This document shows positions 34,686 to 43,394 of a stretch of 64,000 nt of DNA, in pieces. The stretch's first letter is position 1. Each line of letters begins with the position of its first letter. A model generated the notes under the pieces. The model made no database searches. It was not told the origin of the DNA and saw only the letters and a list, made by a program, of their open reading frames with translations. The position numbers were made by a program, and so were the translations under genes. Source of the stretch: F22 sp963675625 (GTDB lineage: Bacteria; Bacteroidota; Bacteroidia; Bacteroidales; Bacteroidaceae); the NCBI GenBank assembly GCA_963675625.1, contig OY776497.1, positions 620,001-684,000 of the forward strand, read 5' to 3'.

Positions 34686-36452
34686 ATGAAAACATTAAAA
34701 AAATTACAAACTTACATGACAGGTAGAAAAATGCTTCTCCCTGTATCACTGCTGTTGTCAGGTCTCAGTGCCATTATGGCCATGATTCCCTATGTACTAG
34801 TGTGGTTTATTATACGAGAATTTATCACACAAAAAACAGCTTCCAGTTCCATGACACACATCTATGCTTGGTGGGCGGCAGGATGTGCCATAGGCAGTAT
34901 TCTACTTTACTTCGTGGGACTATCTCTATCACATCTTGCAGCCTTCAGGGTAGAATGTACCATCCGGCGCAAATCCATGGAACAAGTAATCAAGATGCCC
35001 TTAGGCTTTTTTGACAACACTCCTAGTGGACGTATCCGTAAAATTATTGATGACAATGCAAGTATCACCCATTCCTTTTTGGCCCATCAACTACCAGACT
35101 TAGCTGGTACTATTATTTTGCCATTATCAGGGATTATACTAATCTTTCTATTCGACTGGCAACTTGGTCTCGCATGCATGGTACCTATCGTCTTGTCCTT
35201 ATCTATTATAACAACAATGATGAGTACAAAAGGTCGATATTATATGAATCAATATATGACCTCTATGGAAGAGATGAATACCGAAGCAGTAGAATATGTC
35301 CGTGGTATCCCTGTAGTCAAAGTATTTCAACAAACGGTCTACTCATTTAAGAATTTCCATCGCAGTATTATAAAGTATAGAGATATGGTTGTATCTTATA
35401 CAAAAATGTGGAAGATTCCCATGACAGCATATATCACAGTGATCAACAGTTTTGCCTTTGTACTTGTCCCTGTTACCATTCTCATTATAGGATCTGATGG
35501 CGATTATATGCGAGGGGTTCTGAACCTATTCCAATATATCTTGATAACTCCCATATTTTCTCATAGCATCATGCGAAGCATGTATCTCAATCAAGCCATG
35601 GGACAAGCAGAAGAAGCCATGACTCGGCTGGAAGCATTGATGGAGACTAGACCACTGCCTGAGTCAGCCAACCCCAAACAGATAAACCACTACAACATCA
35701 GCTACAACAATGTATCGTTCTCCTATCCCCATGCAGATAAAAAAGCCATTGATAGAATTAGTTTCGAAATACCAGCCAATAGTACAGTAGCCTTAGTTGG
35801 TGCATCTGGTGGAGGCAAGACAACCATCGCACGGTTAGTTCCACGTTTCTGGGATGCCGATGAAGGTACAGTATGCATAGGCGGTGTCAACGTACAAGAC
35901 ATTAGTCACCAAGACCTAATGACCCATATTTCGTTTGTTTTTCAAAATACACGCTTATTTAAAACCACCCTACTAGACAATATTAAATACGGGAAGCCAG
36001 AAGCCACGATGGAAGAAGTGAATCGAGCGATTGACTTAGCACAATGCCGTGAGATTATCGATCGCTTACCTAATGGTGTACACACAGAAATAGGCACTAA
36101 AGGAACCTATCTTTCTGGTGGAGAACAGCAACGAGTGGCTTTGGCTAGAGCCTTTCTGAAAGATGCCCCTATCGTTGTACTTGATGAAGCCACTGCATTT
36201 ACAGATCCAGAGAATGAGCATCTCATCCAAGAGGCTTTACGCAAACTAACCAAAGGGAAAACAGTACTTATGATTGCTCACCGCCTTACAAGCGTCGTAG
36301 ATGCCGATCATATACTAGTCATTAACGACGGTAAGATTGAAGAAGCAGGCACACACCCCACACTACTAGATCAACAAGGAGTATATGCTTCTATGTGGAA
36401 AGAATATCAACAGGCCGTGCAATGGGTCGTTGGTCAAGAAATCGCTCAATAA
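34686..36452 (+). CDS. ABC transporter, fused membrane and ATPase domains, subunit 1
   Basis: A 588-residue half-transporter: about six membrane helices in residues 15-300, then an ABC cassette with Walker A GASGGGKTT (about 376-384), signature LSGGEQQR, Walker B VVLDEATAFTDPE and the H-loop IAHRL. It pairs with the next gene, 14 bp downstream, as a heterodimeric type IV exporter-fold transporter. The N-terminal pattern (MLLPVSLLLSGLSAIMAMIP) is like the YbtPQ/IrtAB-type group, in which some members import metallophores although they look like exporters; the substrate here is unknown. The preceding promoter motif is shared with the methyltransferase gene, so a common pathway is possible. Confidence 0.88.
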   Translation: MKTLKKLQTYMTGRKMLLPVSLLLSGLSAIMAMIPYVLVWFIIREFITQKTASSSMTHIYAWWAAGCAIGSILLYFVGLSLSHLAAFRVECTIRRKSMEQVIKMPLGFFDNTPSGRIRKIIDDNASITHSFLAHQLPDLAGTIILPLSGIILIFLFDWQLGLACMVPIVLSLSIITTMMSTKGRYYMNQYMTSMEEMNTEAVEYVRGIPVVKVFQQTVYSFKNFHRSIIKYRDMVVSYTKMWKIPMTAYITVINSFAFVLVPVTILIIGSDGDYMRGVLNLFQYILITPIFSHSIMRSMYLNQAMGQAEEAMTRLEALMETRPLPESANPKQINHYNISYNNVSFSYPHADKKAIDRISFEIPANSTVALVGASGGGKTTIARLVPRFWDADEGTVCIGGVNVQDISHQDLMTHISFVFQNTRLFKTTLLDNIKYGKPEATMEEVNRAIDLAQCREIIDRLPNGVHTEIGTKGTYLSGGEQQRVALARAFLKDAPIVVLDEATAFTDPENEHLIQEALRKLTKGKTVLMIAHRLTSVVDADHILVINDGKIEEAGTHPTLLDQQGVYASMWKEYQQAVQWVVGQEIAQ

Positions 36453-36466
36453 TACAATAGACAAAA

Positions 36467-38242
36467 ATGAAAACAAAAATACAAAGAAGATTAGCTCTTT
36501 CAGACAAAGGCTTTATAGATTTTATAAAGGGTACTCTAGGCACAACTTGTCTCAATATTGCCCTCATGCTACCCGCAGTATTTATGTACTATTTTCTCAA
36601 CGAGTATCTCACCAAAGTATTAGATACTGACTCCTCTATAGTCCATACGGTGTGGTACTACATCTTATTGGCATTAGGTTGTATGGTCATCATGTTTGGA
36701 GTAGCCCTGATACAATATCAAAGCACATACACCACTATTTACGATGAAAGTGCCAATCGTAGAATTGCACTAGCAGAAAAATTACGTAAACTCCCATTAG
36801 CCTTCTTTGGTGAAAAAAATCTTTCAGATCTTACAGCTACTATCATGACTGACAATGCAGATTTGGAACACACTTTTTCTCATGCCGTCCCCCAACTGTT
36901 TGCCTCCATACTGAGCATCATCGCCATAGCCATTGGGTTATTTATATTCAACTGGCCCCTATCATTGGCCTTATTCTGGGTAGTTCCTGTTGCTGGACTA
37001 GTCATATTTATAGCCAAAAGAAGAATCGATAGTGACAATCAAGATTCATATTTCACCAAACGAGCCGTCTCGGAAAAGATACAAGAAGGATTAGAAGCCA
37101 TCCAAGAAATCAAAGCTTACAATCAAGAAGACAGCTATTGCGCATCTCTCAAACAGACCATTAAAACCTATGAAAAAGACTTGATCAAAGGGGAGTTATT
37201 TACAGGTGCCATTATCAACTCCGCACAAAGTTTATTGAAACTAGGCTTGGCTTCAGTTATCATTCTGGGAGCCAGTATGGTACTAACAGGTGAAACGACC
37301 TTGTTTGTGTACTGCATATTCTTGATGGTATCGGCTAGTATCTACAATCCTATCAGCGAAGTATTCAACAATTTGGCAGCCTTGCTATTTCTCAATGTAC
37401 GTATAGACCGCATGAACGAAATTGAAGCGTTGCCTATACAACAGGGTAAAAAAACATTCGCCCCCAAGCATTATGATATCAGATTCGAGCATGTTTCTTT
37501 TGCTTATGAAGAAGACAAACAAGTTTTAGAAGATGTCTCTTTTACCGCCAAACAAGGAGAAATCACCGCCTTAGTTGGTCCGTCTGGTGGAGGGAAAAGT
37601 ACATCGGCCAAACTAGCTGCTCGTTTCTGGGATGTGCAACAAGGGCGAATCACCTTGGGCGGTGAAGATATCAGTAAGATTGACCCAGAGACATTACTCA
37701 ATCATTTTTCTATAGTATTTCAAGATGTGGTACTGTTTAACGCATCAATAAAAGACAATATCCGCATAGGCAAACGCGACGCGAGTGACGAAGATATCAT
37801 ACGTATAGCGAAACTAGCTAAATGCGATGAATTTATTCAGAAGATGCCACAAGGATACAACACCATCATTGGCGAAAATGGGCAGACACTTTCTGGAGGT
37901 GAACGACAGCGCATCTCTATTGCACGTGCCTTATTAAAAGATGCTCCTATCGTATTGTTGGATGAAGCCACAGCATCACTTGATGTCGAAAACGAAACCA
38001 AGATCCAAGCTGGTATCTCTGCTCTAATACAAAATAAGACCGTACTGATCATCGCTCACCGCATGCGTACAGTAGCTAATGCACATAAAATAGTAGTGCT
38101 TGCCAATGGACATGTAGCAGAATGTGGCTCCCCAACCGAGTTACTAAAACAAGATACACTCTTTGCAGGCATGGTGAAAAAACAAACAACCAGTTCTCCC
38201 TTGACCATGATAAATAATAAACAACCTATGATGAATAGTTGA
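36467..38242 (+). CDS. ABC transporter, fused membrane and ATPase domains, subunit 2
   Basis: A 591-residue half-transporter and partner of the upstream gene. Six membrane helices lie at about 25-310; the cassette has Walker A GPSGGGKST (about 376-384), signature LSGGERQR, Walker B VLLDEATASLD and IAHRM. Both ATP sites of the pair look catalytically competent, since Glu after Walker B is present in both. A short tail of about 20 polar residues follows the cassette. It ends the transcription unit; there is a 299-bp gap with an inverted repeat before the channel gene. Confidence 0.88.
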   Translation: MKTKIQRRLALSDKGFIDFIKGTLGTTCLNIALMLPAVFMYYFLNEYLTKVLDTDSSIVHTVWYYILLALGCMVIMFGVALIQYQSTYTTIYDESANRRIALAEKLRKLPLAFFGEKNLSDLTATIMTDNADLEHTFSHAVPQLFASILSIIAIAIGLFIFNWPLSLALFWVVPVAGLVIFIAKRRIDSDNQDSYFTKRAVSEKIQEGLEAIQEIKAYNQEDSYCASLKQTIKTYEKDLIKGELFTGAIINSAQSLLKLGLASVIILGASMVLTGETTLFVYCIFLMVSASIYNPISEVFNNLAALLFLNVRIDRMNEIEALPIQQGKKTFAPKHYDIRFEHVSFAYEEDKQVLEDVSFTAKQGEITALVGPSGGGKSTSAKLAARFWDVQQGRITLGGEDISKIDPETLLNHFSIVFQDVVLFNASIKDNIRIGKRDASDEDIIRIAKLAKCDEFIQKMPQGYNTIIGENGQTLSGGERQRISIARALLKDAPIVLLDEATASLDVENETKIQAGISALIQNKTVLIIAHRMRTVANAHKIVVLANGHVAECGSPTELLKQDTLFAGMVKKQTTSSPLTMINNKQPMMNS

Positions 38243-38353
38243 GTTATACTTGCTAGGTAGGTTATCAAGTATATGATAGCGAGCTCTTATATACTTCACA
38301 GTAAATGGAGATTACAGTCATCACAAATACATCTATTTAGAGCCCCAAAACTC

Positions 38354-38405
38354 AAGCGCTTGCGATTTTGTACACATCCCGATGTTTAGCAAATCGCAAG
38401 CGCTT
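38354..38405. repeat. 15-bp perfect inverted repeat
   Basis: AAGCGCTTGCGATTT (38354-38368) and AAATCGCAAGCGCTT (38391-38405) are perfect inverted arms around a 22-bp loop. No T-run follows on either side, so it is not a standard terminator. It lies between the ABC pair and the channel gene and could be an operator, an RNA hairpin or an attachment-like site. Confidence 0.8.
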
Positions 38406-38541
38406 CCGTTTCGGTTCGCAAAGGCTTCGTAAAAACAGAGACTTAGCCTAGATAAAATTGCGCCGTATTTTTACAGAAAATCGTCATTACCTCGTGATTA
38501 TTTACTATATTTAGTCCCCATCATCAATACAATATTTTCCA

Positions 38542-39396
38542 ATGAAAAGATACTTACACGCCCTGCTTAACCACAACCATCGTTTCGATTATTTCATGAT
38601 GACTTGTATTACGCTAAGTATTATAGAACTAGGTGTAGAGACATTTTATGATTTCACGACAGCACACCATATCATCCTTACGGTCATTAATAATGTATTT
38701 ATCATACTCTTTACATTGGAATATCTAGGGCGCATCTGGGTAGCCACCCTACTCTATCCAGAACTATCTCCAGGAAAAGCAAGACTCAAATTTATGACTT
38801 CGACCAATGGGATTATTGACCTAATGGCCATTCTTCCATTCTACATCCCGATGGCTATGCACCTTGATCTAAGAGCATTGCGACTACTACGCATGACGAG
38901 ATTGCTACGTATTTTTAAGCTACATCGCTTTAACAATGCCTTGTATGTGCTCAGCACAATCATCAAAGAAAAGAAAACCGATTTGATAATGACAGGATTT
39001 ATTACGATTACGCTCATTGTTATTTCGTCTTTTACCATGTTTTTTGTCGAAAATGAAGCACAACCCGACAAGTTCAACAATATCTTCTCGGCACTGTGGT
39101 GGGCAGTAGCGACACTGACTACAGTGGGATACGGCGACATCTACCCCATCACCGATATGGGACGTTTTATCAGTGGAATTATCGCATTACTGGGCATCGG
39201 ACTCATTGCATTGCCTACAGGTATTATTTCTGCTGGCTTTATGGAACGTATACATAGAATCAACAAAGAAAACAATACATCCAAGGCGTATGTGGAAAAG
39301 CTCCAACAATTGGAGGAAATGAAACAATCAGATTTGGTCTCTGATAAGGAGTATGAGGCACTGAGAGAAAAAATACTCAAGAAGTTTGTGGAGTGA
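38542..39396 (+). CDS. Voltage-gated-type potassium channel
   Basis: A 284-residue six-helix ion channel subunit. The S4-like voltage sensor has regularly spaced Arg residues (LRALRLLRMTRLLRIFKLHR, about 111-130). The pore loop carries the K+ selectivity filter TTVGYGDIYP (about 193-202). S6 follows (ISGIIALLGIGLIALPTGII), then a C-terminal coiled coil rich in Glu and Lys (about 240-284). It should form a homotetramer in the inner membrane. Single gene, with no clear promoter recognised. A bacterial Kv-like channel is a firm call; physiological role unknown. Confidence 0.92.
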   Translation: MKRYLHALLNHNHRFDYFMMTCITLSIIELGVETFYDFTTAHHIILTVINNVFIILFTLEYLGRIWVATLLYPELSPGKARLKFMTSTNGIIDLMAILPFYIPMAMHLDLRALRLLRMTRLLRIFKLHRFNNALYVLSTIIKEKKTDLIMTGFITITLIVISSFTMFFVENEAQPDKFNNIFSALWWAVATLTTVGYGDIYPITDMGRFISGIIALLGIGLIALPTGIISAGFMERIHRINKENNTSKAYVEKLQQLEEMKQSDLVSDKEYEALREKILKKFVE

Positions 39397-39412
39397 TTAT
39401 TATCGACTGCCC

Positions 39413-39490
39413 TCATTATCCCCATAAATAGGTATTGACACATCTTCTTTTTCGTGCTACCTTTGCAGCATAACAAACAAGCCTACCTAT
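39413..39490 (+). promoter_or_regulatory. Promoter and putative operator of the methyltransferase gene
   Basis: The 25-bp block at 39413-39437 matches that upstream of the ABC pair. The -33 TTG and TACCTTTG (39458-39465) are again 20 bp apart, and ATAGGTA (39428-39434) with TACCTAT (39484-39490) again flank the promoter. This repeated architecture supports a shared regulator. Confidence 0.7.
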
Positions 39491-39515
39491 ATGGCAGACT
39501 ACAAAAAAGAAAACG

Positions 39516-40562
39516 ATGAATATACCTATCCTACATGCGCCATACGGCAAGTTGCACAATCTATTGAGTGTGAGCTATCTACCCAAAGTTATTCATGCAG
39601 CCATTGAGATCAATCTGTTTGATCTATTATCGAGTGCTAATCTACAACTGAAAGGACGAGAAAGTTACTCGGTAGAAGAAATTGCGGAGGCCTTGCAAAC
39701 TGCGCCATCGGTAACGAAGGCACTGATAAACGTGCTGCATAAGGCGGAACTGCTGACAATGGTGCATGGGGAATATGCGTTGTCCTCTATGGCTGAGGAG
39801 TATCTGGTGAAGACGGCAGAAGCTAGTCAGGTGATGATGATGGGTAAATTTACAGGTAGTCAAGGACCATTTGATCACTTGGTGGATAGCTTGAAGGGGG
39901 AGAAACCAACATTTTCTGGTAGAATATGGGAGAGTAAGGAAACTGCTCTAGCTATGGAACAAGGAGCGAAGGCGGGAGGATTGCAGCAGGTGTTGCAGTT
40001 TGTCAAGGGGATTCCACAATTTGCGCATTGTACGAAGATGTGTGATGTGGCAGGAAATATCGGGTACTATTCGTATGCGTTGATTCAGGAGAATAATAAG
40101 CTGGTATCGCATGTGTATGACTTGCCTAAGGTGTGTCAAAATGGGCGGGAATTGAAACGAGAGGAGAAGGACTATGACCGAGTGGTGTATCAGGAGATTG
40201 ACTTGAAGCAGGGGGGCGATTTTGTGGATACGTATGACTTTGTTTTTGTGTCGCACTTTCTATATGAATATGGGGTGAATGGGCAATTGGTGGACTTTCT
40301 CAAAAGGGTACATCGCGCTATGAAACCTGGAGGTGTGCTGATTTCCAATCATATATGTGACGAGGCGATTGATAAGGAGACGGACTTGACGCTGGCACTG
40401 GTGGAACTGCAAACTCGTGTGATGGGCTATCCTACACATCAGTTGCCTGAGAAGGTACTGAAAGAGGCGCTTACGGAGGCGGGATTTGGTGACTTTACGG
40501 TACAAAAACCGACTAGTAGGCATGCGTACCCTACTCTCTTACTTGCAGCGGTAAAACAATAA
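39516..40562 (+). CDS. Class I SAM-dependent methyltransferase with dimerisation domain
   Basis: A 348-residue protein of the O-methyltransferase type. An N-terminal winged-helix dimerisation domain (about 15-110, VEEIAEALQTAPSVTKALIN) precedes a Rossmann-like SAM domain with motif I variant MCDVAGNIGYYSYAL (about 173-187) and late motif MKPGGVLISNH (about 269-279). Members methylate small molecules such as quinones, porphyrinoids or secondary metabolites. The coding strand is strikingly G-rich (GTG, CTG, GCG codons), unlike the C-rich plus-strand genes to the left. Start 39516 is chosen for its good family alignment; an ATG at 39491 is in another frame. Promoter shared in style with the ABC pair. 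Confidence 0.85.
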   Translation: MNIPILHAPYGKLHNLLSVSYLPKVIHAAIEINLFDLLSSANLQLKGRESYSVEEIAEALQTAPSVTKALINVLHKAELLTMVHGEYALSSMAEEYLVKTAEASQVMMMGKFTGSQGPFDHLVDSLKGEKPTFSGRIWESKETALAMEQGAKAGGLQQVLQFVKGIPQFAHCTKMCDVAGNIGYYSYALIQENNKLVSHVYDLPKVCQNGRELKREEKDYDRVVYQEIDLKQGGDFVDTYDFVFVSHFLYEYGVNGQLVDFLKRVHRAMKPGGVLISNHICDEAIDKETDLTLALVELQTRVMGYPTHQLPEKVLKEALTEAGFGDFTVQKPTSRHAYPTLLLAAVKQ

Positions 40563-40579
40563 CACAACAACTACATGAA

Positions 40580-40619
40580 AAGGGGCCTATCAAAGACGGA
40601 TGTCTGAGATAGGCCCCTT
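40580..40619. terminator. Hairpin terminator between convergent genes
   Basis: AAGGGGCCTATC and GATAGGCCCCTT form a 12-bp perfect stem with a 16-base loop. T4 follows on the minus strand. It separates the methyltransferase gene and the GH2 gene, which converge. Confidence 0.75.
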
Positions 40620-40640
40620 GTGATAGGATATATATATGTA

Positions 40641-43253
40641 TTACAAACTTTCTACAACTAGGCTAGATTGCACTTGATCTAGTGGTAGGTTGGTAGATAG
40701 ACGTATGGTGCGACTTTGTCCTGGTAGGATGTCGAAGTAATTGTCGGCAAAGAAGCTTTTCACATCGTCGACCATAAGGTGTACGGCACGGGCGAAAACG
40801 GGTGCGTGTACTATGATGGTGTAGTGGTGTGATGCGGTATCCATCGATTGAGTAATCGCTGTCGTATCGGCTATCTCTTTGACTTCATACGATAATTTGA
40901 CGTCTGGGTAGTGCATCTCTTTTTGTTTCAACATAACGTAGACGTTGTCGTACTGGGCCTTGTGATCATCGGTCAATGTGGCATAGACGAAGACGTCGCT
41001 TTCTGGGGTGTCTTGTAGCAATGCTTTGACGTCGTAATCGGCTAGGATGTGACTGCCATTGGCTGGCACGTGTACACGCTTGGTTTCTTCGGATACGACT
41101 TGGCCATCGAAGGTCATGACTTGTATCTTTAGGATACCTCTGAAGCTCTTCAGGCGATCGGATACGACGTAGATATTTAAATGACCATCTTTGGCATATG
41201 GCGATACTAAGATATCTTTATAGGCCTTACGGGTGAAGTAATGCTGGGCTTTCCATCGACCGTAGTAGTCACGGCTAGCCCATGAGGCTACTGGCCAGCA
41301 GTCGTTGATTTGCCAGAAGAGGGTACCCATACAATAAGGCATGTCGCGACGGTGAGATTCGATAGCTGTCTTTATGGCATCGCCTTGTAGGACGTGGTTG
41401 ACATATAGGAAGCGCTTGAAATCGGCTGGACGATGGTATTCGTTGAGCATGTAGGTTTCGATCAAACCATTGGCGTGTTCGCCTCCTCGCTGGTGGGCCA
41501 TCATGACTTCGCTGCGGATGTCCCAGTCTTTGGCTTCTGGGGCGTATTTCTTGATGCTGACAAACTCAGGGAAGGATTGGAAACCGTATTCGCTGAAGAA
41601 GCGGGCACGCTCTACATTGTATTGGCTGATAGGTTTTTCACCATGCCATACTTCCCAATAGTGACGGTCGCCATCGTGGTCGTTGCTACCATGGCCTTTG
41701 CCTGCAAATGGCGATGATGGCCAGTATTTGGTTTCTGGGGCATAGGTTGCTACAACTTCTGGAAGGACGTCGTAGTACTGATTGCAGAATTGTGTCCATA
41801 CGGTGTCGGCAATGGCTTGGCTTTGGGCTTTGTATTTGCTTTGCCATCCCCAGTTGTACCAGGCATCTTGACATTCGTTATTGCCACACCAGATAGCGAT
41901 ACTTGGGTGGTTGCGTAGACGCACCACATTGTCAATGGCTTCTTGACGGATGTTCTCTAGTAGGGCGCCTTCGGCTGGATACATGCTGCATGCAAACATG
42001 AAGTCTTGCCATACGAGGATGCCGTGTTCGTCGCATAGGTCATAGAAGAGGTCGTTTTCGTAGATTCCACCTCCCCATACACGAAGCATGTTCATATTGG
42101 CTTCGACGGCAGACATGATGGTTTTCTTATAGTCGGCTGGAGTCACACGAGTCAAGAAGTTGTCTTGAGGGATGTAGTTGGCGCCTTTGGCGAAAACGGG
42201 GTGTCCATTGAGTTCGAAATAGAAGCTGGTGCCGTCTTTATCTTTTTCGCTGACAACTTTAAGGGAGCGTACGCCAATCTTATTTTGCTTGACATCTAAG
42301 ATGTCATCGCCTACGGCTAGCTGGGCTTGGAAGTTATAACGATGAGCTTGCCCTAGACCATTGGTCCACCATAGTTTGGGATGATGGATGGTAAATGGTA
42401 GGCTAAGGACTTGGTGACCGCTGGCAATATCGACATGTTTCTTGGCCAATACTTTATGGGTCGTCATATCGGTAATGGTGAGCATGGCATCTGGGATGGC
42501 ATGGTCGGCTTGGATCTGAATCTGGGCGTCTAGTTTGGCACGTGAGGCGGTGACATCGGGTTGTTTATAATAGATGTCATCGACATAGGCATCGCTCCAA
42601 CCTACTACGGAGATAGGACGCCAGATACCTGATGTGACGAGGCGTGGACCCCAGTCCCAGCCATAATGGTATCCTGCTTTGCGGGCAAAGACACTGACGC
42701 GCTTGTCGAAGATGCCTCCGTTTTCGCTCTGGTCGTTATTGGCAAAGTATTGATAATTGAGGGCGTCAAATTTACCCAAATCATGCTTGATAGGTGAATG
42801 GAAGTAGACACGCAGGGTGTTCTGGCCTTCGGTCACTAGCTTCTTGATAGGGGCTTGCCATTCACGAAACATATTGTCGGCTTGGATGATCAGGGAGTCG
42901 TTGAGATAGACATCGGCATAGGTGTCGAGGCCTTTGCAATCGAGCAGTAGGTGTTGTTGATTCAACATCTCTGGAGTAATCTGGAAGGTGGTTTCGTAGA
43001 TCCAGTCTTCTTTGTCTACCCATTGTGCTCCACGCTCATTGAGGCGATAAAAGGGGTCATCGAGGAGGTCGTTTTCCATCAGGTCGGTATGGATAACGCC
43101 AGGTACTGTGGCTGGATACCAGTTGCTCAAGCGGGCTTGCTTGAACTTCCAGCCATCATTAATCTGTTGCACAAGGGGTTGTGCAAGCAAAGCTGCTGAT
43201 GCCATCATAGCTGTTGATAATAAGGTGCCTTTTAATAAGGTGTTGTTCTTCAT
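40641..43253 (-). CDS. Beta-mannosidase (GH2), exported
   Basis: An enzyme of about 870 residues counted from ATG 43253, which begins a signal peptide (MKNNTLLKGTLLSTAMMASA) and is preferred over the in-frame ATG at 43283. GH2 layout: a jelly-roll sugar-binding domain, an Ig-like domain, then a TIM barrel with acid/base Glu in IAIWCGNNECQDAW and nucleophile Glu in RFFSEYGFQSFPE. C-terminal beta domains follow. Motifs fit beta-mannosidases of the GH2 family. It cuts mannose from the non-reducing ends of manno-oligosaccharides in the periplasm. Coding strand C-rich. It is transcribed from its own promoter, downstream of the sensor gene, and belongs to the mannan locus. Confidence 0.9.
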   Translation of the reverse strand: MKNNTLLKGTLLSTAMMASAALLAQPLVQQINDGWKFKQARLSNWYPATVPGVIHTDLMENDLLDDPFYRLNERGAQWVDKEDWIYETTFQITPEMLNQQHLLLDCKGLDTYADVYLNDSLIIQADNMFREWQAPIKKLVTEGQNTLRVYFHSPIKHDLGKFDALNYQYFANNDQSENGGIFDKRVSVFARKAGYHYGWDWGPRLVTSGIWRPISVVGWSDAYVDDIYYKQPDVTASRAKLDAQIQIQADHAIPDAMLTITDMTTHKVLAKKHVDIASGHQVLSLPFTIHHPKLWWTNGLGQAHRYNFQAQLAVGDDILDVKQNKIGVRSLKVVSEKDKDGTSFYFELNGHPVFAKGANYIPQDNFLTRVTPADYKKTIMSAVEANMNMLRVWGGGIYENDLFYDLCDEHGILVWQDFMFACSMYPAEGALLENIRQEAIDNVVRLRNHPSIAIWCGNNECQDAWYNWGWQSKYKAQSQAIADTVWTQFCNQYYDVLPEVVATYAPETKYWPSSPFAGKGHGSNDHDGDRHYWEVWHGEKPISQYNVERARFFSEYGFQSFPEFVSIKKYAPEAKDWDIRSEVMMAHQRGGEHANGLIETYMLNEYHRPADFKRFLYVNHVLQGDAIKTAIESHRRDMPYCMGTLFWQINDCWPVASWASRDYYGRWKAQHYFTRKAYKDILVSPYAKDGHLNIYVVSDRLKSFRGILKIQVMTFDGQVVSEETKRVHVPANGSHILADYDVKALLQDTPESDVFVYATLTDDHKAQYDNVYVMLKQKEMHYPDVKLSYEVKEIADTTAITQSMDTASHHYTIIVHAPVFARAVHLMVDDVKSFFADNYFDILPGQSRTIRLSTNLPLDQVQSSLVVESL

Positions 43254-43302
43254 ATTATATATGTTACGGGTTAATTGCGTCATTTTGTGTAGACGGATGA
43301 GA

Positions 43303-43310
43303 CAAAAATA
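43303..43310 (-). promoter_or_regulatory. -7 promoter element of the GH2 gene
   Basis: On the minus strand TATTTTTG matches TAnnTTTG, 50 bp upstream of the GH2 start codon. Confidence 0.6.
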
Positions 43311-43394
43311 GGGTATTTATGAGAAAAATTCTAATACTATTTTGTCTATCTCTAATACTCAAATGTGCATGGTTAATAGATCTATCGGGTGAGT

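Noticed and set aside
39397..39515. Replication origin at the strand-composition switch
   Set aside because: No DnaA-box cluster, no dnaA or dnaN nearby, and the genes run mostly toward the switch instead of away from it.
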